A DNA stretch of 64,000 bases, taken from contig JAJEKV010000031.1 in assembly GCA_021234155.1 (NCBI GenBank), positions 8,012,748-8,076,747 of the forward strand, given 5' to 3'. Numbering within the stretch: the first letter of the stretch is position 1; each line of letters opens with the position of its first letter. The DNA is from Isoetes taiwanensis. Its lineage: Eukaryota > Streptophyta > Lycopodiopsida > Isoetales > Isoetaceae. Position numbers and translations under genes: made by a program. The notes below the pieces were generated by a model, which was given only the letters and a program-made list of their open reading frames with translations, was not told the DNA's origin and searched no databases. Positions 31,474 through 40,950 of this stretch are shown piece after piece.

Positions 31474-33775
31474 TATTCATTTATGGATGGATTCTCGGGA
31501 TATAACCAAGTATTGATTAGACCAGAAGACAGGGAGAAGACAACATTTGTAACTATTTAGGGAACTTACGCTTATCGAGTGATGCCCTTTGGTTTATATA
31601 ACGCTCCAGCTACATTCCAGCGGGTTATTACGCAAGCCTTCAAGGAGTTTGTGCAAGATTTTATGAAGGTATTCTTAGATGACTTTGCTATGTTTGGATC
31701 CTTGAGTTATCATTTGAGTAAATTGGAGTTATGCTTTCAGCGTTGTAGGGAATTTGGAATCTCCTTGAACCTAGAAAAATGTACTTTTGTGGTTACACAT
31801 GGTGTGTTGCTAGGTTTTGTTGTATCGATACATGGACTTACGATTGACCCACACAAAACTTCTAAAATCCTTAATTTGCAGCCTCCAAAGAATGTTAAAG
31901 AGCTGCAAGCTTTCCTAGGACATGTAGGATATCATAGGCGCTTTATTGATCATTATGCACAACGAGCTTTGCCACTTACTAAGTTGTTGCGAAAATCAAA
32001 GGAATATGATTGGAATGATGCATGTCAAAAAGCATTTGAAGAACTAAAATTAGCCTTAGTTAAATCACCTATTTTAAAGTCTCCAGATTGGTGTAAAGAA
32101 TTCCATGTGTTGATTGATGCATCAAATTATGCTATAGGTAGCATTTTATGTCAAGCTGATGAAAAGAATATTGATCACCCCATATTCTATGCAAGTAGGC
32201 AATTAACTAAAGCTGAGCAGAACTACTCTACTACTGAACGTGAGGCACTTGGCATGATTTTTTTGATCCAAAAATTTAGGCATTATCTTCTTGCTAATGA
32301 ATTTGCATTTGTTGTTGACCACCAACCTTTGAAGTATTTGATCAACAAGCCTTGCCGCACGGGAAGGATTGCTCGTTGGTTGTTGTTATTGCAGGAATTC
32401 AAGTTTCGAATTGTTGTACGAGCTGGGAAGATACATTCAGCAGCTGATCATTTGTCAAGAATTTCAGGACCAAAAGAAGAAGGAGATATTTCAGATTGTT
32501 TGCCGGATGAAGTACTTTTTTCTGTAGAGGCTGTACCCGAATGGTATGAATCTATTGCATCTTATTTATCTACAGGGGAATTTCCAGAAGGTATGAGTGT
32601 TGTTGGTAAAAGACGATTAATAATTCAATCAAAGCCATATACACTTGTTGCGGGTCAATTATATAAATTAGGTCATGATGATGTGTTGAGACGATGCATA
32701 ATGCCACATGAAATTAGAACTGTGTTGCATTCATGTCATGATGGACCTAGTGGTGGGCATTTCTCTATAGATACCACTATTAAGAAAATTCTTCAAGCTG
32801 GATTATGGTGGCCTAAATTGCATGCTGATGTTAGGGAATATGTTAGACATTGTGATGTACGTCAAAGGGTGGGGAAGCCTTCTAACAGAGATGTTATGCC
32901 TTTACATCCAATAATGCCTATCTTGCCTTTTGAAAAATGGGGAATCGATTTTGTAGGACCAATCAAGCCATCTGCTATGCATACTGGTAATAAATATATT
33001 TTGGTTTGTACTGACTATGTTACCAAGTGGGTGGAAGCGCGCGCATTTAGGGAAGACACGGCTAATGTGGCTATATTCTTGTACGAAAATATCATAACAC
33101 GTTTTGGCTGCCCTTTGGAATTGGTCAGCGATAGAGGTAAGCATTTCCTTAATGATACTATTGAAGCTTTAACTAGTAGATATGGGGTGAAACATAGAAA
33201 GACAACTCCATATCATCCACGCGCAAACGGCCAGGTGGAGCGTACAAATAAAACTCTATGTACCATAATTACCAAAATTTGTAATGTCAACCGCACAGAT
33301 TGGGATAAACGCCTTTTTGATGCATTGTGGGCCTATCGCATTGCACATAAAGTTACAACAAATGCTACACCTTTTAAATTAGTATATGGGCAAGAAGCTA
33401 TAGTCCCTATTGAGCTACAACTCCCATCCTTGAGAATTGCTATTGAACATAAATTAGACTGGGATGGTAGTTTGCAAGCAAGATTAGCACAACTAGAAGC
33501 TCTTGATGAAAGCAGACTATATGCTTATATTTCACGGCAAGCAATTCAACAACGTCGCAAAGCATGGTATGATCGGCATCGAAACAATAAGCATTTTGAT
33601 AAAGGTAACTTAGTTTTACTTTATGATAGTAAGCATTGGAAGAAATCAGGTAAACTCAGGATGCGTTGGAAAGGTCCTTATATTGTCAAAGAAATATATG
33701 ATAATGGATCTGTATTACTAAAAGATTTTTTCCCACACGAGTGAACGGTGCGAGACTCAAAGTGTATCACATGTA
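31474..33775 (+). pseudogene. Gypsy-1 RT (palm), RNase H and integrase
   Basis: Continues the pol frame after the insertion. A nonsense TAG at 31558-31560 falls where a Trp is expected before GTYAYRVMPFGL, a TGG to TAG change. The palm has VFLDDFAMF with both catalytic Asp. RNase H shows HVLIDASNYAIGS, EREALGMIF and DHQPLKYL. Integrase has the H-H part (HEIRTV ... GGH), but the second zinc Cys of the HHCC motif is Arg (HCDVRQR; CGT, 32860-32862). The DDE residues lie in WGIDFVGP, LVSDRGKHF and NGQVERTNK. There is no chromodomain. A frame break at about 33735 gives a stop at 33742-33744; the expected end (NGARLKVYHM) lies in another frame, with TAA at about 33773-33775. Confidence 0.9.
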
Positions 33776-34731
33776 AAAAAATTAGCGATCCTCTCTTCAA
33801 ATAAGGTGTAGTATTCATCGGGACGATGAATAAATAAAAGGGGGGTAGTACTATTGTTGAAAAAAAAAAAAAAAAAAAAAAAAAAAGAAAAAATACAAAT
33901 AAAGAAGAAATAACAAATCATTTTTTCTGATAATCCATCAGCTTGTCTTCCATTGCTATATCAAATTCATCTCATTTTCTATTCTCTCGCTTCACATCAA
34001 TCCATTAAGACTGCCAATCAGCTCCGCATCAAGGCAGCATCTTGTTTTGTTAACTAATTTAATTTCCATTGACAGGTGCATTTGCTTTTTCTCCATCAGA
34101 ATCAATCCATTTTATTGTACACTCATCCATCCCATTCAATACATCAAAGTCTGCCATATAAGCTTTACCACCAGGCAGCAATTATTGTACTAATTTTTTG
34201 ATATTGTTACCATGACAGGGTCATCTGCTTTTCTCCGTGATTATTCAATTCATTCATCTACACTCATTCATATCCTTCAACTCATAAAGTGCTGCAATCG
34301 TCTTCACCATCTTAGCAGCCATATGTTCTACTAATGTTGTTTTTTCGCTGCAGGAGCATCCTTTTTTCTATCATTTCATGTTCATCTATTTTTAGTTGGT
34401 CTACCAACCATGAACACTGTTTCTTTACCATTGTTTTTCCATCTCCCATATTGCTGGCCATTTTCCCATCCCAGCAAGTCCGTCTAGTAAAGGATTTTAC
34501 TAAACAAACAATCCAAAATATAAAAAGAAGAGTGAGGGGATGGAGCGTCATACTGAGGTTGCAGTAGAGAGAGTCCTGGCCCAGATGGGATTTGCCACCC
34601 TTGAAGTGACAAAATTATGCGAAAAAAATAGAATCGCCGATAAAGGCAATGGTTTGGAAGAAAATATTTTGATCATGAAGAACTATTTTGAAGAACTCGT
34701 CGGGACGTCGAGTTTTTTGTTAGGGGAATAA
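33776..34731 (+). other. Gypsy-1 region between pol and the 3' LTR
   Basis: Contains a purine tract with GGGGGG (about 33838-33846), a run of A (33859-33886) and AT-rich DNA. A 63-codon reading frame from 34540 to 34731 ends just at the 3' LTR; its helical composition (RVLAQMGFATLEVTKLCEKN) gives no family clue. The sequence AGGGGAATAA right before the LTR may serve as the polypurine tract. Confidence 0.5.
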
Positions 34732-35467
34732 TGTAGAAGGAATAATTTGTTCAGAATTATGCATTTTGGGTGAAATAGTGATTCCGAGAGCATTGCCACG
34801 TGCTCTTACCTTTGCAAGTTGTGTAAAATCGGTCATATTGGCATATTTGGTTGCTAACTGAAATTGTGAACTTTGAAAAGATATTATTTTAATGGTGGAA
34901 GTATGTATTGTTATTAAAAGAAAACCTATGGTGGAGATTTCTTGGATCTAAGGGCTAGGAGCAAAAGCCCCTTTTCTCTTGAAAGGGCACGAATGTTACA
35001 GATTAGAATGAGACCAGTTGGAAAAGCGGAGCAGGCATTGGGAGCATATCCGACCAGAAGGGAAGCGGCCGATCAGAGCGCAGCAGCAGACCGAATCCTT
35101 CCAGCCCGAATCATGCTGAAGATCTTCTGATACATTTCGTGGCTGTTTGATCATGATGTATTCAGAGATAAGTCTGTTACAAATTTTATTATTCAATTTT
35201 AAAACTATGAATGTGATTCCTATTGCCAAACTGCCTGTGTTTATGGCTTGTTTATGAGATAAATGCTATGGATATTTGGTGTATTCAGATCTGAAACTAT
35301 GGAATATAACTCTGGTTCATTATCATATTACTTGTTATGAAATGTCTCCTGTGAATCTTTAAATCCTTATCGCTATATATCTGGATACCTGGGTTCAATT
35401 CCCTGTGTATTGATAATGCATTATCTGCTGGCTATATTGTTCCTACACACACACAAAACCCCTTACA
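34732..35467 (+). repeat. Gypsy-1 3' LTR
   Basis: 736 bp, TGTAGAAGG...CTTACA, followed by the duplicated target AGAAT (35468-35472). Pairs with 23442-24169. Confidence 0.95.
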
Positions 35468-35472
35468 AGAAT

Positions 35473-36462
35473 AACACCATGTTCAAGTGGGGTAAGCACT
35501 GGATTACAGGAAAGCATGTCAAGTCGAAAGAGCAAGTCTGTCAAATATTTTTCTTGATGCAAAAACATGGAACCAGCTGATTGGTCATAATGGATTTGGA
35601 GGCCAAGGAAATGATGAATTTTACATAAGTCCTTCATTCTAAACTGAGAACAAAAGCTCTGTTTGAGTTGGGCCAGGTCATCTGGATTTTCTGCAACAAG
35701 GAGAAGGTCATCTACATAGCACAGTACAAGAAGGACTTGAGGAGCAAAAAGGTAATAGACACTAGGATCTGCCACACTTTGAGTGAATTTCAGTGAAATA
35801 AGAGTGTTGTGAAGTTTCAGATACCATGTTCTTGACGCTTGACGAAGTCCATAAATTGCTTTATGAAGATGACACACCATATTGGTTCCCTGCAGAAATC
35901 CTTCTGGTTGTTCTAGCAAGACATTTTCGTAAATCTCCATGAAGGAAAGCGTTAGCAACATCCATCTGATGTATACTCTAATGTCGCTGGCTGGCATATG
36001 CCAATATGAGACGAATGGAAGTGAGTCGAACCACAGGAGCAAATGTCCTGTCAAAATCAATTCCAGGGATCTGGCCAAAACCTCGAGCCACAAGCCGAGC
36101 TTTAAATCTGTCCACAGTTCCATCAGCTTTATATTTAATTTAATAAATCCACCTGGAACCAAATACTGAACGATCTGATGGTCGGGGAACCAAGGTCCAT
36201 GTTCCTGCTTGGTGAATTGAATCCAATTCATCCTGCATGGCATGAAGCCAGCATTCTTTCTCTGCACTGTTAATAGCTTCAGAATATGTTTGAGGCTCAA
36301 GGATATAGTCAGATGCTTGTAGAGCATAATCTGCTAGCCATGCTGGAGGTCTCTTGTTACGAGCAGGGTGTACATAAGGAACAGGGTTTGGAATGAGTGA
36401 ATCTGGTTCCAAGCTGGTTTCTCGAGTAGGAGCAGTTGGTATGGTCTCTGAAGTAGTGTGTG
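35473..36462 (-). pseudogene. Copia reverse transcriptase (between the two nested Gypsies)
   Basis: Minus-strand Copia RT. From 36412 it has YALQASDYILEPQTYSEAIN and AEKECWLHAMQDELDSI, then WTLVPRPSDRSVFGSRWIY, the canonical start of Copia RT. An in-frame stop and frame change lie near 36135. From about 36000 on it shows LLEQPEGFLQGTN, HKAIYGLRQASRTWY and the catalytic YVDDLLLVAENPDDL, then IHHFLGLQIHYDQ and LTPLEHG, where Gypsy-1 is inserted. At least three breaks make it inactive. Confidence 0.9.
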
Positions 36463-37032
36463 TGTTTGGGGTCTGGGTTCGGGAACTCCTGCAAGACAGC
36501 CCTCTGTGAGGACCCGTGGATCTAACAGGAGAATCCGGGGGACTATGTCACGCGGGATTTGCAAGAAGAGAACAAGAAGAAGAAAACAGAACAAAAGAGA
36601 ACAATGAGAGGAAAATGATAAGCTTCCTTGATATCAATGATGAACATACATGAGCTCTCGCAAAAGAGAGACAACTGAAGTGAGACAAGACTCAAAACTC
36701 ATCTAAAACTCATGTGCTAGCTCTACTCATATATATAGTACAATGGCCTTTGGCCCAATATAGACACTCTGACTGATCTCGGTGCCGACTCCTGGAAGGA
36801 GGCCTGATTTGCAGGAATGTTGGCGGTGCCTCTTGAAGTGCCTGGGATCACGCTGACGCTGACGCGGACGGTGACGGGCCGTCACTTGTCTGAGCGGCGC
36901 CTCTTGGTCTTTGGCTGCGTGGTCTTCTGCTGGGCCTTTGACGACTGACCCGTGGTTGACTGTGGATCCTTGTTCTTGACCTGGTCCGTCGTATACATGA
37001 ATAGTCCTGTACCAGGAGGCACAAGACTAACA
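36463..37032 (-). repeat. Gypsy-2 3' LTR, also encoding the end of ORF3
   Basis: 570 bp. About 50 codons at the C-terminus of ORF3 are read inside it, to a stop at 36882-36884. Confidence 0.95.
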
Positions 37033-40026
37033 CTCCCCCCCACCAAACGACACTCAGTGTGAAGAAAAGGAGGAAGTGTTTCTGAGGGTGGGAAGCCATC
37101 AGTCTGAAAGTGATCCTCACGGGAGTGAGGACGGGCACCATTATGGTAAGTGCCAATGAGATCCTGGCGTATTTGAAGAGCAGGAGGCGTGTTGAGCCCC
37201 AGAGCAGGATCGGCATCAATCAGAAATTGAGAGCGCACCATGTCTTCAAGGGCAGCATGGGCGTCAGAAGAAACAAACTGGCACTCCATGAGTAGGCAGG
37301 TCTGGAGACTGAAGGCACTGACGCTGGCATTCGGATTGCAGTGAAAGATGGGACGCTGCCGATTTAAGGAGCTGAGCAAGATGCATTTGAGAGCAGCACA
37401 AAAACCAGCTTGAAGGTGGACTGAAGGATCTGGGGAGGTGGCGGCATTCTGCAAGAAGGTGTCAAGACCATGAAGTGCATCAGCAGGGTGTTGCCAACCA
37501 CGCTCATTGGCAATATAGATCCAATTTGTGGTGTTATCAAGAGTGGCACCTTCCTCCCAATTGGAGCGGCGAACAAAACGGGGATCCCACCGGAGATCCG
37601 TCGAGATCTGAGGTGGAGTCCATCCAGGATGGCCATCCATGACCTTGGTCCAAAAGGGGAGACGCCAATCAGAGGTCAGGAACCTGGGGCGTGGAGGAAT
37701 ACCCAGGGAAGGATAGGGAGAGGGGATCATGCCCGTGGGCGTGGGCTGCTGAGCTTGCTCCCAGAATTCACTGACAAGGGCCGGATCAAGAGCTTTGCAC
37801 CAATGTTCCCAGACAGAAGCAGAGAGCTGAGAGTTGACAGGAGGGCTATCCCAGCCCGTGGGGACTGTCTTGCTATCCAGAAGAGCACGTAATTGATTGT
37901 AACCTGCTAGGTGCTGCATATAAACTTGGGCATAGGGAAGATCCTCGGGGTTTCCCAGATACTTCCTTATCTGTTGCAGCACTTCTGCTTGCCAGAGAGG
38001 CAAATGATGAGCAAGCTCAGGCATGTACTCTTGATGAAGAGCGTGTGTCTGAGCATGATCAGCTAGATAGGGGTTGTTATCCACAAGCAACCATTGAAGA
38101 GTGGGGTCACCCTGAAAGTTCTGTTGTGGCCCATCCCGAAATCTTTCCTGTGTATCACCAAGATAGAAATCATGAAAAATATAGGCCATTGGCTGAACAA
38201 CTCTGAAAGTGATGAAATCCGGATCTGCACAGTGAATGAGATCAAAGACCAAAAGGGCACAGCATAAACCTTTGTCTTCAATAGAGAGGTCTGGCCAGAT
38301 CCGAAGAAAATCTGTAGTGCGCAGGGGAACATCTACGGGACCATCAGCCCCATGCCACTTCAGAAGAAAGAGGTGGCGGCGGGCAACCACATAATCCAGA
38401 TAACAGGAAGGAACAGGGAAATCCACAGGCAGGTTGCTAACTATGGTAACATAGCCGTCAAGTTTGGTCTGAGCCTCATCAGCAGACTGAATAGCGTGAT
38501 GTAGCTGTTGTTCGAGGTCACGGATCCGGTTGTCCTTTTCTAACAGAAGGCGTGACTGGTCATGGACCCGTTTCTGAGAAGTGTTGACCTGAGAGATAGG
38601 AGCATTGAGTCGAAGCACGTCAATCTCAGCGTCATCAAGAATTTTCTGTTTCTGAACCTCCGTAAGCTGATCTTGGAGAGATGTGAGCTGAGAGGTTTGC
38701 GTGGAAAGCTGAGCCGTCAAAGAGGCAATTTGAGCGTCACGCGCTGTAAGGTCTTGGGCTTGAGTGTTGTAATTCCGAGAGAGTTCTGTATACAACGTGT
38801 CCAGCTTGGCAATGTCTTTATCCTTGTCAACCAAGAGAGTCTCTCTTGCCTTGACCTGCTCCAATAATTCTTGAATGGTGGTCTGCAATTGTGCCTGCTG
38901 ATCAGCAAGCAGAGTAATTTGATTTTGGGCAGCCTTGAGATCTTCACGGGCCTGTAAAAAAACCTTGTGCTTGTCTTGAAGCTGGGTCTCCAGAGTATTC
39001 ACTTGCGTGGTAGCAGCATGAAGGTCACGGTGAACCGCGTCTGAGGCCTCCAGGGCCGTTTGAACCCCATTCATAAGCGCTTCTTGGGATTCTTGTAACT
39101 TGAGAGCAGCAGCTTGAACATCCTGCTGATACTGGTACAAAAGCTGGCGAGGGTGCTGTGGTGGGGGAGCCTGCTGTTGCCTTGTTTGTGATGTTTGTGA
39201 GACATGTTGTGAACTAGAGTGCTTTGTTTCTGTAGCGGAGGAGGAGACGGTGACATGTGAGTGCGGAATTTTGACATGACCAGAAGAAGAAGGGCGTGAA
39301 GTGCCAACTTGGTGAGTCTGAGGAAGGGACCGCTGAATCATGAGAATGAGGAGGTGTGGGAGGAAAGTAATGACAGATGAGGGCTTGAAGATGGCCTCCC
39401 ACGGAAACTTCAGAGATAGAAGTGGTAGCCCGAAGACGGTCAACTTCTTGGAGAATACGGTAGAACAACAATTGGGGCCAATCAATGTGGTGGTTGGAGC
39501 GAATAGCAGTGATCACCATATTATAGAAAGGCTTATTGATATCGGTGTTCTTGATAGAATACCCAAGGAACTTGCGCCATAGAAACTTAACAAAAGTTTC
39601 ATGGGGCTTGTCAATATTTGTCAGGCGATGCACATTTGCTTGATAAGCAGGAGCACCAAACTCAGTAACATCTAGATCCTGTATGGCAGACCAAGATAAA
39701 CAAGGGGTTTGCAAAGGAATATGGAATACCTCAGAAATCAGGTGCTGGGTCAGCGAAATGGTGGTGCCATCGACCACAGTAGTGTATCCATGCGGGCTGT
39801 TGACGATGTGAGCAAGGAACTGCTTCAACTGATCTGGATTTTGAGCCGGAAGTTCCATTTGTGAGAATTCATAAAGCTTCTGGCGTTCTGCGACTTCACG
39901 ATTCGGGCCAACAAGGGCTTCACGGAAAGTGGGCGTCAAGAAAGATACAGACTCAAAAAGAGCCGGTTCCCTGGGAGCAGTAGCTTGAAGTGTAGGAACT
40001 TTTGGTGCAGCCATGGCAAATAGCAT
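36882..40026 (-). CDS. Gypsy-2 ORF3: large extra protein with coiled coil, one frame change
   Basis: About 1,045 codons downstream of pol. It starts at the ATG at 40026 or 40014 (MAAPKVPTLQ). The first 230 residues are globular (FREALVGPNREVAERQKLY, WSAIQDLDVTEFGAPAYQ, FVKFLWRKFLGYSIKN), weakly recalling plant transposon-associated mobile-type domains. Near 39330 the frame changes, after a Pro/Ser/His-rich stretch. Then comes a Gln-rich coiled coil (about 38460-39170: LETQLQDKHKVFLQ, LTARDAQIASLTAQLSTQTS), a Trp-rich globular region (37100-38450) and a basic tail (KTKRRRSDK) inside the LTR. No signal peptide or membrane segment is visible, so it is not a classical envelope. It occupies the env-like ORF position. 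Function unknown; a nuclear or structural role is inference. Confidence 0.75.
37033..37045 (-). promoter_or_regulatory. Gypsy-2 polypurine tract
   Basis: On the minus strand TGGTGGGGGGGAG directly precedes the 3' LTR (TGTTAGTC...), the primer for plus-strand DNA synthesis. It lies inside the ORF3 reading frame. Confidence 0.85.
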
Positions 40027-40507
40027 CGGAAAAGAACGGTGATTCAAAGGCGGAGAGCAAGGAACTGAGGACGAAGGCGCAGAGAGACGAAAAGGTTTAG
40101 GGCGCGCAAATGGAGGCGAAGGGGCATGATGAGGGCGAAACTGCAACCGTTGATGGTGTCAGGTGTCGAAAGATGCCAAGGAGGCGATGGAGAGGCAAAA
40201 AATTGGCTAAGTCCCCAAACAACAAAGGGAGAAACAATGAATGGTTGAGATGAGACGTGAGAGAATGATCGGATATGACAGGTGGCAAAAGGACACTTCA
40301 TTAATGTTCGACGGGCGTGAAAAGAAGGAATGGCATTTAATGATGGCAACTCGAAGTGGGATCTCATTAAAGCGAATGTGGCAGAAGGTACCATGGCTAG
40401 ATATGCGGCGGGAGAAAAGATTCTCATTTTAGAAACAGCCTTGCATTGCAAACACGTTTGCAACTGTTTTTGATTGGTCCACGTCGACAAGGAGTTCCTC
40501 GGTTGGC

Positions 40508-40514
40508 TATATAA
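40508..40514 (+). promoter_or_regulatory. TATA motif ahead of the antisense ORF
   Basis: TATATAA in the context GGCTATATAAGAC, about 30 bp before the ATG of the antisense ORF. If used, transcription would start very close to that ATG, leaving almost no leader. Confidence 0.4.
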
Positions 40515-40544
40515 GACGAACTGGGAGTGAAGCGAAGGCATCCG

Positions 40545-40811
40545 ATGGCGCTCAGTATGTCTGCGGCTGGTTTGCATGATAACTGCACTATGCCTTCGAA
40601 CTGTCTGGAGTGGATTACCTGTAAGATGGATTGTCTGGACCTCTGGCGCTGCCATAACCGTGGCCTGGCGATGGATGGCTGGTGTGCCGGGATGTCTGAA
40701 CATCCCGATCCGAAGACCAACGGGATGGAGGTGATTCTGCACCTTCGCTGGGACCCGGAGCATAACCTCTACCACATCCTGCGCATCACCTCTGCTCCGA
40801 ACCCGGAGTAG
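40545..40811 (+). CDS. Antisense ORF of Gypsy-2, 88 aa, unknown function
   Basis: An uninterrupted ORF on the strand opposite to gag-pol and ORF3, located between them. It begins ATGGCGCTC and encodes a small protein rich in Cys, Trp, His and Met, with PSNCLEWITCKMDCLDLWRC in the middle and MEVILHLRWDPEHNLYHILR near the end. Third codon positions are dominated by C and G, unlike chance frames, and the amino-acid order looks protein-like. Extra antisense ORFs at this position are known in some plant Tat-type gypsy elements such as Grande; homology was not tested. A minus-strand frame also stays open across this region, but its composition is less natural. Confidence 0.6.
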   Translation: MALSMSAAGLHDNCTMPSNCLEWITCKMDCLDLWRCHNRGLAMDGWCAGMSEHPDPKTNGMEVILHLRWDPEHNLYHILRITSAPNPE

Positions 40812-40840
40812 AGGGTTTTTCTTCTTAGGACTTAGTAGAT

Positions 40841-40900
40841 AGGGCTCTGAGCCCGTTTTTGTATATAGGGCAGTGCCCATAGCGGAAATAGCTGGGCTGT
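40841..40900. repeat. Cluster of three small GGGC-N-GCCC stem-loops
   Basis: GGGCTCTGAGCCC, GGGCAGTGCCC and GGGCTGTGCCC follow each other shortly after the antisense ORF. They could be RNA hairpins at its 3' end or in the pol-ORF3 spacer of the sense RNA. Confidence 0.5.
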
Positions 40901-40950
40901 GCCCACATTTTGTAAAAAAATTCCACCTATAATATAAATATGCCGCTGGT

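Larger units (their letters stand above)
23442..35467 (+). mobile_element. Ty3/gypsy element Gypsy-1 (non-chromovirus), 12.0 kb including insertions
   Basis: LTRs of 728 bp (23442-24169) and 736 bp (34732-35467), beginning TGTAGAAGG and ending CTTACA, flanked by AGAAT at 23437-23441 and 35468-35472. About eight substitutions plus a 7-bp indel distinguish the LTRs by eye, so about 1% divergence. Order gag, protease, RT, RNase H, integrase defines Ty3/gypsy. There is no chromodomain, and the sequence just after the 5' LTR (TTTGGTGGCTTCGCCCGGACC, from about 24172) resembles the tRNA-Asp-type primer sites of Tat/Athila relatives. Later insertions interrupt gag (24802-28160) and RT (about 31051-31473). 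The native length would be about 8.2 kb. Confidence 0.95.

Noticed and set aside
33838-33848. GGGGGG purine tract as the Gypsy-1 polypurine tract with an LTR starting right after it
   Set aside because: The true 3' LTR, defined by its 5' partner and the AGAAT duplication, begins about 880 bp further on.
39340-39485. N-terminal 50 residues of the 867-codon frame of ORF3
   Set aside because: In this interval the upstream ORF3 frame has the natural protein sequence; this part is the out-of-frame overlap.
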